20,730 nt of DNA. It comes from Rhodobacteraceae bacterium UBA6141. GTDB taxonomy: Bacteria; Pseudomonadota; Alphaproteobacteria; Rhodobacterales; Rhodobacteraceae. This document shows positions 1 through 8,186 of this stretch, in pieces. The DNA lies in assembly GCA_002423245.1 (NCBI GenBank), contig DIVD01000009.1:27768-48497 (forward strand), read 5' to 3'. The translations under genes and the position numbers were made by a program. Position 1 is the first letter of the stretch. Each line of letters begins with the position of its first letter. Under the pieces are notes generated by a model. The model had not been told where the DNA came from. It made no database searches and saw only the letters and a list, made by a program, of their open reading frames with translations.

Positions 1-1688
1 CCGAGGAAGTCGAACTTCACCAGCCCCGCCGCCTCGACCCATTTCATGTTGAACTGCGTCGCGGGCATGTCCGAGCGCGGATCCTGATAGAGCGGCACCA
101 GCTCGTCCAGCGGCCGGTCCCCGATCACCACGCCCGCGGCATGGGTGGAGGCGTTGCGCAGCAGGCCCTCGAGCGCCCCCGCATAGTCCAGAAGCCGCGC
201 CACCACCTCCTCGGCGCGGGCCGCCTCGCGCAGGCGCGGCTCGTCGGCCAGCGCCTTCTCGATGCTGACCGGCTTCACGCCCTCGACCGGGATCATCTTC
301 GACAGCCGGTCCACCTGCCCGTAGGACATCTGCAGCACGCGGCCCACATCGCGCACCGCCGCCTTGGACAGCAGCGCGCCGAAGGTGATGATCTGGCCCA
401 CCTTCTCGCGCCCGTATCGGCCCTGCACATAGCGGATCACCTCCTCGCGGCGGTCCATGCAGAAGTCGATGTCGAAATCGGGCATCGAGACGCGCTCGGG
501 GTTCAGGAACCGCTCGAACAGCAGGTTGTAGCGCAGCGGGTCGAGGTCGGTGATGGTCAGCGCATAGGCGACAAGGCTGCCCGCGCCCGAGCCGCGACCG
601 GGGCCGACCGGGATGCCCTGCTGCTTGGCCCATTTGATGAAATCGGCGACGATGAGGAAATAGCCGGGAAAGCCCATCTGCTCGATGATGCCCAACTCGA
701 AATTCAGCCGCGCCTCGTAGTCGGCGGCCGGCACCGCATGGGGGATCACGGCAAGCCTCGCGGCCAGCCCCGCGCGGGCCTGGCGGCGCAGTTCCTCCAC
801 CTCGTCATCGGCAAAGCGCGGCAGGATCGGCGCGTGCTTCTTCACCGCAAAGGCGCAGCGGCGGGCGATTTCAACGGTGTTGTCCAGCGCCTCGGGCAGG
901 TCGGCGAACAGCGCCGCCATCTCGTCGGGCGTTTTCAGGTAGTGCTGCGGGGTCAGGCGGCGGCGGGGCTCCTGCTGGTCCACATAGGCGCCCTCGGCGA
1001 TGCAGATCAGCGCGTCATGCGCCTCGTACATCGCGGCGTTCGGGAAATAGACATCGTTGGTGGCGACCAGCGGCAGGCCCATCGCATAGGCCATCTCGAC
1101 ATGGCCGCGTTCGGTCAGCCGCTCTGCCTCGGGAAGTTGCCCGCCCTCGCCGGGGTGGCGTTGCAGCTCGACATAGAGCCTTTCGGGATAGATCGCCGCC
1201 AGCCGCGCCATCAGCGCCTCAGCCCTGGCCTGCTGGCCCGCCCGCAGCAGCCGGCCCACCGGGCCACCCGGTCCGCCCGAAAGGCAGATCAGCCCCTCGG
1301 CATGGGCCGCGAGCTGCTCCGGCGTCACCTGCGGCAGCTCGCCCGTCCTGTCGAGGTAGAGCCGGCTGTTCAGCTTCATCAGGTTGCGATAGCCGGCTTC
1401 GGTCTGCGCCAGCAGCACCACCGGCGCGGGACGGCGCGCCCGCTCGCCCGGTTGCGGCGGATCATAGGCCAGATCGACCTGGCAGCCGATGAGGGGCTGC
1501 AGCCCCGCCCCCCTGGCCAGCACCGAAAACTCCAGCGCGGCAAAGAGGTTGTTGGTATCGGTCACCGCCACGGCGGGCATACCCATGTCGGCGGCCGCCC
1601 GGATCAGCTTCTTCACCGGCACCGCGCCTTCCAGCAGCGAGTATTCGGTATGGACGCGCAGATGGATGAATCGGGGGGCTTTGCTCAT
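1..1688 (-). CDS. dnaE: DNA polymerase III subunit alpha (DnaE), N-terminal 562 residues, truncated by the window edge
   Basis: Replicative DNA polymerase catalytic subunit, read on the minus strand from an ATG at 1688; an in-frame TAG five codons upstream makes this the earliest ATG start. The N-terminus has the PHP domain motif IHLRVHTEYSLLEG (His9, His13). The polymerase core carries GPGRGSGAGSLVAYAL and the catalytic PDFDIDFC motif with Asp404, Asp406 and Asp408. The remaining active-site Asp of C-family polymerases lies in VKFDFL (Asp560), just before the window edge. Roughly half of a normal ~1150-residue protein is visible; the C-terminal fingers, beta-binding and OB regions are outside. 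The reading frame is uninterrupted over 562 codons. It is divergent from the xanthine dehydrogenase cluster and functionally unrelated to it. Confidence 0.97.
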   Translation of the reverse strand, partial: MSKAPRFIHLRVHTEYSLLEGAVPVKKLIRAAADMGMPAVAVTDTNNLFAALEFSVLARGAGLQPLIGCQVDLAYDPPQPGERARRPAPVVLLAQTEAGYRNLMKLNSRLYLDRTGELPQVTPEQLAAHAEGLICLSGGPGGPVGRLLRAGQQARAEALMARLAAIYPERLYVELQRHPGEGGQLPEAERLTERGHVEMAYAMGLPLVATNDVYFPNAAMYEAHDALICIAEGAYVDQQEPRRRLTPQHYLKTPDEMAALFADLPEALDNTVEIARRCAFAVKKHAPILPRFADDEVEELRRQARAGLAARLAVIPHAVPAADYEARLNFELGIIEQMGFPGYFLIVADFIKWAKQQGIPVGPGRGSGAGSLVAYALTITDLDPLRYNLLFERFLNPERVSMPDFDIDFCMDRREEVIRYVQGRYGREKVGQIITFGALLSKAAVRDVGRVLQMSYGQVDRLSKMIPVEGVKPVSIEKALADEPRLREAARAEEVVARLLDYAGALEGLLRNASTHAAGVVIGDRPLDELVPLYQDPRSDMPATQFNMKWVEAAGLVKFDFL

Positions 1689-1859
1689 CCCCGCAGCCTA
1701 GCCTTTGGGCGCGCCCTGCGGAAGGCCGCGAAAACGCTTGCCAAGCCGGGGCCCCCGCGATTGTGTAAAGGGCAGCGATGAGGGCGCGCGCCCCGCTTTC
1801 CGCCGCATCGGGCGGGCGCGCCACGGCCCGGACCCAAAGACAGCGGCAGGTTTTCATTG
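1689..1859. promoter_or_regulatory. Divergent dnaE / xdhA intergenic region (promoters expected, not resolved)
   Basis: About 170 non-coding bases separate two divergent genes, so promoters for both must lie here or inside dnaE. Nothing matches a strong consensus. A TTGCCA at 1738-1743 is followed after 17 bases by TTGTGT (1761-1766), a poor -10. On the minus strand a TTTACA (1764-1769) resembles a -35 box but has no good partner. A 12-bp GC palindrome, GGGCGCGCGCCC, sits at 1782-1793 in the likely xdhA leader. The putative xdhA ribosome-binding site is the weak GGCAGG at 1845-1850. Confidence 0.3.
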
Positions 1860-3230
1860 ATGACCGAGATCGCGTTTCACCTGAACGGAACGCCGGTCCG
1901 CGCCTCGGCCGCGGACCCCGCGCGCACGCTGCTCGACTGGCTGCGCGAGGAGCGCGGGCTGAAAGGCACCAAGGAGGGCTGCAACGAGGGCGATTGCGGC
2001 GCCTGCACGGTGATGGTGACGGATGCGGGCGGCGTGCGCGCGCTGAACGCCTGCATCCTGCTGCTGCCGCAGCTTCACGGGCGCGCGGTGCGCACCGTCG
2101 AGGGGATATCCGGGCCGGGCGGCGCGCTGCATCCGGTGCAGCAGGCGATGGTCGATCACCATGGCAGCCAGTGCGGGTTCTGCACGCCGGGGTTCATCGC
2201 CTCGATGGCGGTGGGGCATCTGAACGGGCGCAGGGATCATGACGATGTGCTGGCGGGGAACCTCTGCCGCTGCACCGGCTATGCGCCGATCGTGCGCGCG
2301 GCGGAGGCGGCCGCGCCCGCGCCGGTGCCCGAATGGATGCACGACGCCACTGGCGCCATTGGCGCGGACGGCCCCGCGCCCTATGCGCCGGCCAGCACCG
2401 ATGCGCTGGCGGCCTGGTGCCTCGAGCATCCGGGCGGCTCGCTGATCGCCGGGGCGACCGATGTGGGCCTGTGGGTAACGAAGGAGCTGCGCCCGCTGGG
2501 GCCGGTCGCCTTCCTGCACGCCGCGCGCGACCTGCAGAGCATCGCGCGGGTGCCGGGCGGGCTGCGCATCGGCGCGGGGGTGACGATCGCGGCGCTGCGC
2601 ATGGCGATGGCCGGCCCGCACCCGGCCTTTGCCGGGCTGCTGCGGCGCTTCGCCAGCGAGCAGATCCGCGCGGCGGCGACCATCGGCGGCAATATCGCCA
2701 ACGGCTCGCCGATCGGCGACGGGCCGCCGGCGCTGATCGCGATGGGGGCCAGGCTGCACCTGCGGCGCGGGGAGGCGCGGCGGGACATGCCGCTGGAGGC
2801 GTTCTTCCTTGATTACCGCAAGCAGGACCGGCAGCCGGGCGAGTTCGTGGAGGCGGTGACGGTGCCGGAGGCGGCGCCGGGGCTGCGCTGCTACAAACTG
2901 TCGAAAAGGTTCGATCAGGACATCTCTGCGGTATGTGGCTGCTTCAACCTGGGGCTGGAAGGCGGGAAAATCGCAAGCGCCCGGATCGCGTTCGGCGGCA
3001 TGGCGGGGATCCCGAAGCGGGCGGCGGCGGTGGAGGCGGCGCTGATCGGGCGGGCCTGGTCTCTGGCGACGCTTGAGGCGGCGCTGCCCGCCTTCGCGGA
3101 GGATTTCGCGCCGCTGAGCGACATGCGGGCCAGCGCGGGCTACCGGCTGGCGGCAGCGCAGAACCTGCTGCTGCGCTATTTCCATGACCTGTCGGGCGAG
3201 GCGGTTTCGGTGCTGGAGCTGCGGGCATGA
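1860..3230 (+). CDS. xdhA: Xanthine dehydrogenase small subunit XdhA (2x[2Fe-2S] + FAD)
   Basis: Electron-transfer subunit of bacterial xanthine dehydrogenase, passing electrons from the molybdenum centre in XdhB to FAD and NAD+. It has 456 residues, close to the remembered 462 of R. capsulatus XdhA. The plant-type ferredoxin domain has Cys41, Cys46 and Cys49 (CNEGDCGACTV) plus Cys65. The helical second cluster domain has Cys105/Cys108 (SQCGFCTPG) and Cys136/Cys138 (NLCRCTGY). The FAD domain follows from about residue 175, with GATDVGLWVTK, TIGGNIANGSPIGD and SKRFDQDISAV. I chose ATG 1860 over the TTG directly before it at 1857 because GGCAGG lies 9 bases upstream of the ATG. Its stop overlaps the xdhB start (ATGA), implying coupled translation. 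All cofactor ligands expected for the family are present. Confidence 0.97.
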   Translation: MTEIAFHLNGTPVRASAADPARTLLDWLREERGLKGTKEGCNEGDCGACTVMVTDAGGVRALNACILLLPQLHGRAVRTVEGISGPGGALHPVQQAMVDHHGSQCGFCTPGFIASMAVGHLNGRRDHDDVLAGNLCRCTGYAPIVRAAEAAAPAPVPEWMHDATGAIGADGPAPYAPASTDALAAWCLEHPGGSLIAGATDVGLWVTKELRPLGPVAFLHAARDLQSIARVPGGLRIGAGVTIAALRMAMAGPHPAFAGLLRRFASEQIRAAATIGGNIANGSPIGDGPPALIAMGARLHLRRGEARRDMPLEAFFLDYRKQDRQPGEFVEAVTVPEAAPGLRCYKLSKRFDQDISAVCGCFNLGLEGGKIASARIAFGGMAGIPKRAAAVEAALIGRAWSLATLEAALPAFAEDFAPLSDMRASAGYRLAAAQNLLLRYFHDLSGEAVSVLELRA

Positions 3231-5662
3231 GCGTGTCCAATCCCCTCCCCCACGACTCCGCCAGCCTGCATGTCACCGGGCAGGCGCGTTACGTCGATGA
3301 CCTGCCGGTGCCGGCGGGCTGCCTGCATCTGGCCTTCGGCCTGTCGGGCGTGGCGCATGGCGCCATCACCGAGCTGGATCTGGATGCGGTGCGGGCCGCG
3401 CCGGGGGTGGTCGCGGTCTGGTCCGCCGCCGATTTCGCGGTGATGCCCGATTGCTCGCCCAGCCTGCATGACGAGCCGCTGCTGGCGACGGGCGAGGTGC
3501 ATTACCTCGGCCAGCCGGTGTTTCTGGTGGCGGCAGAGAGCCACCTTGCCGCGCGGCGGGCGGCACGGCTGGGGCGCGTGGGGTACGAGGAGCGCCCCGC
3601 GATCCTGACGGTGGATGACGCGCTGGCCGCCGGCAGCCGCTTCGAGGGCGGGCCGGTGATCTGGTCGCGCGGCGATCCGGCGGGGGCAATCGCCGGGGCC
3701 GCGCGGGTGATCGAGGGCAGCATCGAGATCGGCGGGCAGGAGCATTTCTATCTGGAGGGCCAGGCCGCGCTGGTGCTGCCGCAGGAGGATGGCGCGCTGG
3801 TCTTCAGCTCCACCCAGCATCCGACCGAGATCCAGCACAAGGTCGCCGAGGCGCTGGCGGTGCCGATGCACGCGGTGCGGGTCGAGATGCGGCGGATGGG
3901 CGGCGGCTTCGGCGGCAAGGAAAGCCAGGGCAATGCGCTGGCGGTGGCCTGCGCGGTGGCGGCGGCGCGGACCGGGCGGCCCTGCAAGATGCGCTATGAC
4001 CGCGACGATGACATGACCATCACCGGCAAGCGCCACGACTTCCGCATCACCTACCGGGCCGGGGTGGACCGCGAGGGCCGGGTGCTGGGGCTGGACGTGA
4101 GGCATCTGGTGCGCTGCGGCTGGTCGATGGACCTGTCGCTGCCGGTCGCGGACCGGGCGATGCTGCATGCCGACAACGCCTACTGGCTGCCCGCCGTGCG
4201 GATCGAAAGCCACCGGCTGCGCACCAACACGCAAAGCGCGACGGCCTTCCGCGGCTTTGGCGGCCCGCAGGGGATGATCGGGGTGGAGCGGGTGATGGAC
4301 CATGTGGCCCATGCGCTCGGCCTCGATCCGCTGGCGGTGCGGCGGACGAACTACTACCCCGAGTCGGCGGCCTTGCCCGCGACGGACCCGGCGGTGGTGA
4401 CGCAGGACGAGGCCGGGCTGGCGGAGCCGCATCTGGACCTGACCTCGCGCGGGGCGGAGGTCATGGTGCAGCCGGCACGCGCCGGGGGGCCAGCCCCCCG
4501 GACCCCCCGGGATATTTCCGCCAGCAAGAACACCACGCCCTACGGCATGGAGGTGGCGGATTTCATCCTGCACGGGATCACGGCAGACTTGCAGATTTCC
4601 AGCGATCTCGCCGCAAGGCAGGCCGGGATTGCGGCGTGGAACAGCAGGAATGCGATCCTGAAGAAGGGCATCGCGCTGACGCCGGTGAAGTTCGGGATCA
4701 GCTTCACGATGACGCATCTCAACCAGGCGGGGGCGCTGGTGCATGTCTATCAGGACGGCTCGGTGCAGGTGAACCACGGCGGCACCGAGATGGGGCAAGG
4801 GCTGCACCGCAAGGTCTCGCAGGTGGCGGCGGCGGCCTTCGGGATTGCCGACGACCGCATCCGCATCACCGCGACGGATACCGGCAAGGTGCCCAATACC
4901 TCGGCCACCGCGGCCTCGTCGGGGTCGGACCTCAACGGGATGGCGGTCAGGGCGGCCTGCGACAGGCTGCGCGGGCGGCTCGCGGGCTTCATCGCCTCGC
5001 GGCACGGGGTGGACGCGGCGGAGGTGCGGTTTCAGGATGGCCGCGTGCTGGCCGGCACCGCCGCGATGACATGGGAGCAGGCGGTCGCGGCCGCCTATCT
5101 GGGCCGGGTCAGCCTGTCGGCGACGGGCTTTTACGCCACGCCGAAGATCACCTGGGACCGGGTGAAGGGCTTCGGGCGGCCGTTCTTCTACTTCGCCTAT
5201 GGCGCCTCGGTGTCCGAGGTGGTGATCGACACGCTGACCGGCGAGTATCGCATCTTGCGGGCCGATATCCTGCATGACTGCGGCGCGAGCCTGAACCCCG
5301 CGCTGGACATGGGCCAGATCGAGGGCGGCTATGTGCAGGGCGCGGGCTGGCTGACCACCGAGGAACTGGTCTGGGATGCGAAGGGCCGGTTGCGGACCCA
5401 TGCGCCCTCGACCTACAAGATCCCCGCCTGTTCGGACCGTCCGGGGGTGTTCAACGTCGCGCTCTGGCAGGGCGAGAACCGCGAGCAGACGATCCACCGC
5501 TCGAAAGCCGTGGGGGAGCCGCCGCTCATGCACGGGATATCGGCCTTTCTGGCGATCTCGGCGGCCTGCGCGGCCTGCGGGCCGAGCTATCCCGCGCTGG
5601 ATGCGCCCGCGACGCCGGAGCGGGTGCTGGCGGCGGTGGCGCGGGCGCGGGGGGGCGGATGA
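3227..5662 (+). CDS. xdhB: Xanthine dehydrogenase large subunit XdhB (molybdopterin-binding), with an in-frame loop extension
   Basis: Catalytic Moco subunit that hydroxylates hypoxanthine to xanthine and urate. It has 811 residues. Moco-binding GGGFGGKE contains Glu232 and ADRAM contains Arg310, the same numbers as the substrate-binding residues remembered for R. capsulatus XdhB. AFRGFGGPQGM follows at about 340-350. GTEMGQGLH and the catalytic base Glu764 in GEPPL are conserved. In R. capsulatus that Glu is 730 in a 777-residue protein, so both comparisons give 34 extra residues, located after Arg310. The unusual stretch is between TNYYPES and TTPYGMEV (about residues 380-437) and includes a GC-rich palindromic repeat translated as RAGGPAPRTPRDISASKN. 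The frame stays open and downstream motifs are intact, so the enzyme is probably made. It overlaps xdhA and xdhC by ATGA. Confidence 0.97.
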   Translation: MSVSNPLPHDSASLHVTGQARYVDDLPVPAGCLHLAFGLSGVAHGAITELDLDAVRAAPGVVAVWSAADFAVMPDCSPSLHDEPLLATGEVHYLGQPVFLVAAESHLAARRAARLGRVGYEERPAILTVDDALAAGSRFEGGPVIWSRGDPAGAIAGAARVIEGSIEIGGQEHFYLEGQAALVLPQEDGALVFSSTQHPTEIQHKVAEALAVPMHAVRVEMRRMGGGFGGKESQGNALAVACAVAAARTGRPCKMRYDRDDDMTITGKRHDFRITYRAGVDREGRVLGLDVRHLVRCGWSMDLSLPVADRAMLHADNAYWLPAVRIESHRLRTNTQSATAFRGFGGPQGMIGVERVMDHVAHALGLDPLAVRRTNYYPESAALPATDPAVVTQDEAGLAEPHLDLTSRGAEVMVQPARAGGPAPRTPRDISASKNTTPYGMEVADFILHGITADLQISSDLAARQAGIAAWNSRNAILKKGIALTPVKFGISFTMTHLNQAGALVHVYQDGSVQVNHGGTEMGQGLHRKVSQVAAAAFGIADDRIRITATDTGKVPNTSATAASSGSDLNGMAVRAACDRLRGRLAGFIASRHGVDAAEVRFQDGRVLAGTAAMTWEQAVAAAYLGRVSLSATGFYATPKITWDRVKGFGRPFFYFAYGASVSEVVIDTLTGEYRILRADILHDCGASLNPALDMGQIEGGYVQGAGWLTTEELVWDAKGRLRTHAPSTYKIPACSDRPGVFNVALWQGENREQTIHRSKAVGEPPLMHGISAFLAISAACAACGPSYPALDAPATPERVLAAVARARGGG
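4482..4530 (+). repeat. GC-rich palindromic repeat element embedded in xdhB
   Basis: A perfect inverted repeat, CCGGGGGGC (4482-4490) and GCCCCCCGG (4493-4501) with a 2-base spacer, is followed by a second C-tract ACCCCCCGGG (4502-4511), then GATATTT and an A-rich end (AGCAAGAA, 4523-4530). From memory, this order (GC palindrome, C-tract, GATATTT, purine-rich AAGAA end) resembles small dispersed elements common between genes in Rhodobacterales genomes; I could not search for copies. Here it lies in the coding strand of xdhB without breaking the frame. The element may extend left to about 4430, since the protein excess is about 102 bases. Only one copy is seen in this window. Confidence 0.6.
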
Positions 5663-6609
5663 GCTTTGATCCGCAAGCCCTTGCGGCGGCGGTCGAAAGG
5701 CTGGGGCCGCTGGTGCGGGTGCTGGTCGCAGGCGCTGCCGGGTCGGTGCCGCGCGAGGCGGGGGCGGCGATGCTGATCGGTGCCGCGGCGCAGGAGGGCA
5801 CCATCGGCGGCGGCAGCCTGGAATGGCAGGCGGCGGCGCGGGCGCGGGAGCTGCTGGCGGCGGGCACGGCCGGCGCGGTGGAGCGGGTGCCGCTCGGCCC
5901 CGCGCTTGGCCAGTGCTGCGGCGGCGCGGTGACGCTGGCCTTCGAGCGGCTGGATGCGGCGCGGCTGGCGCAGCTTGGCAGCGGCCCGCTGCTGGCGCGG
6001 GCGCTGGACGGCGCGCCCATGCCGATGGCGGTGGCGCGGCTGCTGGCGCGGGCGAGGGCGGAAGGCGCCCTGCCCCGGCTGCCGCTGCTGGAGGGCGGCT
6101 GGCTGGTGGAACGGGCGGCGCCGCCCCCCCGCGCGCTGTGGATCTGGGGCGCGGGGCATGTGGGGCGGGCGCTGGTCGCGGTGCTGGCGCCGCTGCCGGA
6201 TCTGGCGATCACCTGGGTGGATACCGGCGCGGGGCGCTTCCCCGAGGCGATACCGGCAGGCGTGGCGCAGGTCATTGCCGCGAACCCCGCCGATCTTGTG
6301 CCCCATGCGCCGCGGGGCGCGGAGCACCTGATCGTGACCTTCTCGCACGCGCTGGATCTCGAGCTGTGCCACCGGCTGCTGGGGCATGGCTTCGCCGCCG
6401 CCGGGTTGATCGGGTCCGCCACCAAGCGGGCCCGCTTTCATGGCCGGCTGCGGGCGCTTGGCCATGCCGATGCCCGGATTTTGCGCATTGCCTGCCCGAT
6501 AGGCGATCCGGCCCTGGGAAAACACCCCCAGGCCATTGCCGTGGGGGTTGCCGCCGCGCTACTCAGGGGGCCGAGCGCATGGCAAGCCGCAAAGGACCGC
6601 GCCGGGTGA
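5659..6609 (+). CDS. xdhC: XdhC, xanthine dehydrogenase molybdenum-cofactor insertion/sulfuration chaperone
   Basis: Accessory protein that binds molybdenum cofactor, promotes its sulfuration and hands it to XdhB; it is not part of the mature enzyme. It has 316 residues. The N-terminal XdhC/CoxI domain shows SVPREAGAAMLIG, GTIGGGSLEWQAA and a Gln85-Cys86-Cys87-Gly-Gly motif that holds the cofactor-binding cysteine. The C-terminal Rossmann domain shows IWGAGHVGRAL (162-172) and ends with the family signature GLIGSATKRARF and the CPIG-type motif around 282-285. The ATG overlaps the xdhB stop (ATGA). The downstream ATPase gene probably begins inside its 3' end, so xdhABC and the transporter look like one transcript. 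Confidence is high from motif order and context. Confidence 0.93.
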   Translation: MSFDPQALAAAVERLGPLVRVLVAGAAGSVPREAGAAMLIGAAAQEGTIGGGSLEWQAAARARELLAAGTAGAVERVPLGPALGQCCGGAVTLAFERLDAARLAQLGSGPLLARALDGAPMPMAVARLLARARAEGALPRLPLLEGGWLVERAAPPPRALWIWGAGHVGRALVAVLAPLPDLAITWVDTGAGRFPEAIPAGVAQVIAANPADLVPHAPRGAEHLIVTFSHALDLELCHRLLGHGFAAAGLIGSATKRARFHGRLRALGHADARILRIACPIGDPALGKHPQAIAVGVAAALLRGPSAWQAAKDRAG

Positions 6610-8186
6610 CGGGGACGGGGACAGCACAGCTTTTGACGATCCGGGGGCTGACCAAGGCCTATCCGGGCGTCGTCGCCAACAGCGACGTGTCGTTTTCCGT
6701 GGCCGAGGGCGAGGTCCATGCCCTGCTGGGCGAGAACGGCGCCGGCAAGTCCACGCTGGTCAAGGCGATCTACGGGCTGGTGCGGCCCGATGCCGGCGAG
6801 ATGCGGCTGCGCGGCGAGCTTTACGCGCCCGCCGAGCCGCGGGCGGCGCGGGCCGCGGGGGTGGCGATGGTGTTCCAGCACTTCTCGCTGTTCGAGGCGC
6901 TGAACGTGGCGGAGAATATCGCGCTCGGGATGGAGACCCCGCCCCGGCAGCGCGAACTGGCCGCGAAAATCCGCGAGGTCAGCGAGGCTTACGGCCTGCC
7001 GCTGGACCCCTCGCGGCTGGTGGGCGACCTGTCGGCGGGCGAGCGGCAGAGGGTGGAGATCATCCGCTGCCTGCTGCAGGATCCGAAGCTGCTGATCATG
7101 GACGAGCCGACATCGGTGCTGACCCCGCAGGAGGTGGAGATCCTCTTCGCCACGCTGCGGCAACTGTCGGCGGAGGGCACGGCGATCCTCTATATCAGTC
7201 ACAAGCTGGAGGAGATCCGCAGCCTTTGTGACCGCGCCACGATCCTGCGCCGGGGCAAGGTGGTCGCCAGCTGCATCCCGCGCGAGGTCTCGGCGCGGGA
7301 CCTGGCCGAGATGATGGTGGGCAGCGCGCTGACGCCCCCGGCGCGGGCGGCGCGGACCGTGCCGGAGGGCCCGCCGGCGCTGGAGGTGAGGGGGCTGTCC
7401 GTCGCCTCGCCGATGCCCTTCGGCACCTCGCTGAAGGATGTGGGCTTCACCGTCGCGCGGGGCGAGGTGCTGGGGATCGCCGGGGTTGCCGGCAACGGGC
7501 AGGACGAACTGCTGCTGGCGCTGTCGGGCGAGCTGACCTCCGCGCCGGGGATGGTGCGGGCGGCGGGCGCCGATCTGGGCGACAAGGGGCCGAACGACCG
7601 GCGGCGCGCGGGGTTCGTCGCCGCGCCAGAAGAACGGCTGGGCCATGCCGCCGCGCCGGGGATGAGCCTTGTGGAAAACGCGCTGCTGTCGGGCGCCGTG
7701 CGCATGGGGCTGGTGAGGCGCGGCTTCATCGACTGGGCCGCGACACGTGCCTTTGCCGACGCCGTGGTGGCAGAGTACGACGTGCGCACCCCCGGCACCC
7801 ATGTGGCGGCGCGGGCGCTGTCGGGCGGGAACCTGCAGAAATTCGTGATCGGGCGGGAGCTGAGCCAGAACCCTTCGGTGATCGTCATCAACCAGCCGAC
7901 CTGGGGCGTCGATGCCGCTGCCGCCGCCTCGATCCGGCAGGTGATCCTCGACCGGGCGGCGGCGGGGGCGGCGGTGGTGGTGATCAGCCAGGATCTGGAC
8001 GAGCTGATGGAGATCGCCGACCGTTTCGCCGCGCTGAACGAGGGGCGGCTGTCGCCGCCGCGCCCGGTGCGGGGGCTGACCATGAAGGAGGTCGGGCTGA
8101 TGATGGGCGGCGCGCACGGGATGCAGCCGCCAGAGCCGGATGCGGCGGGCGTGCTGCGGGCGGAGGCGAGCGATGCCGAGGCTTGA
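6579..8186 (+). CDS. Nucleoside/BMP-type ABC importer, double ATP-binding protein (YufO/NupA-like)
   Basis: Cytoplasmic energising subunit with two fused nucleotide-binding domains, 535 residues from this start. Domain 1 is complete: Walker A GENGAGKST (51-59, Lys57), Q-loop FQHFSLFEALN, signature LSAGERQRVEI (151), Walker B LLIMDEPTS (171) and switch His208 in YISHKLEEI. Domain 2 is degenerate as usual in this family: GVAGNGQDELL replaces the Walker A lysine motif, the signature LSGGNLQKF is kept (414), and Walker B reads VIVINQPTWGVD. I chose ATG 6579 because AGGGGG lies 8 bases upstream; it overlaps xdhC by 31 bases. The alternative GTG at 6606 overlaps the xdhC stop as GTGA and gives 526 residues. 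RbsA/MglA sugar ATPases share the architecture, but the neighbours with a BMP protein favour nucleosides. Confidence 0.93.
   Translation: MASRKGPRRVTGTGTAQLLTIRGLTKAYPGVVANSDVSFSVAEGEVHALLGENGAGKSTLVKAIYGLVRPDAGEMRLRGELYAPAEPRAARAAGVAMVFQHFSLFEALNVAENIALGMETPPRQRELAAKIREVSEAYGLPLDPSRLVGDLSAGERQRVEIIRCLLQDPKLLIMDEPTSVLTPQEVEILFATLRQLSAEGTAILYISHKLEEIRSLCDRATILRRGKVVASCIPREVSARDLAEMMVGSALTPPARAARTVPEGPPALEVRGLSVASPMPFGTSLKDVGFTVARGEVLGIAGVAGNGQDELLLALSGELTSAPGMVRAAGADLGDKGPNDRRRAGFVAAPEERLGHAAAPGMSLVENALLSGAVRMGLVRRGFIDWAATRAFADAVVAEYDVRTPGTHVAARALSGGNLQKFVIGRELSQNPSVIVINQPTWGVDAAAAASIRQVILDRAAAGAAVVVISQDLDELMEIADRFAALNEGRLSPPRPVRGLTMKEVGLMMGGAHGMQPPEPDAAGVLRAEASDAEA

Noticed and set aside
141..1781. 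Long plus-strand open frame opposite dnaE
   Set aside because: It is antisense to a clear DnaE protein; the translation is Arg/His/Gln-rich with no domain, a product of high GC third positions.
1761..1793. GGGCGCGCGCCC palindrome upstream of xdhA as an operator
   Set aside because: Alternating GC palindromes arise easily by chance at this base composition; no second copy or known motif supports it.
4482..4511. Possibility that the GC palindrome in xdhB is a transcription terminator marking a gene break
   Set aside because: The xdhB frame continues through it, and all downstream catalytic motifs are in the same frame; no stop or new start is nearby.
3176..5533. Very long minus-strand open frame opposite xdhB (785 codons)
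   Set aside because: The plus strand encodes an unmistakable XdhB with conserved active-site residues; the antisense product is low-complexity Arg/His/Pro/Gly sequence.
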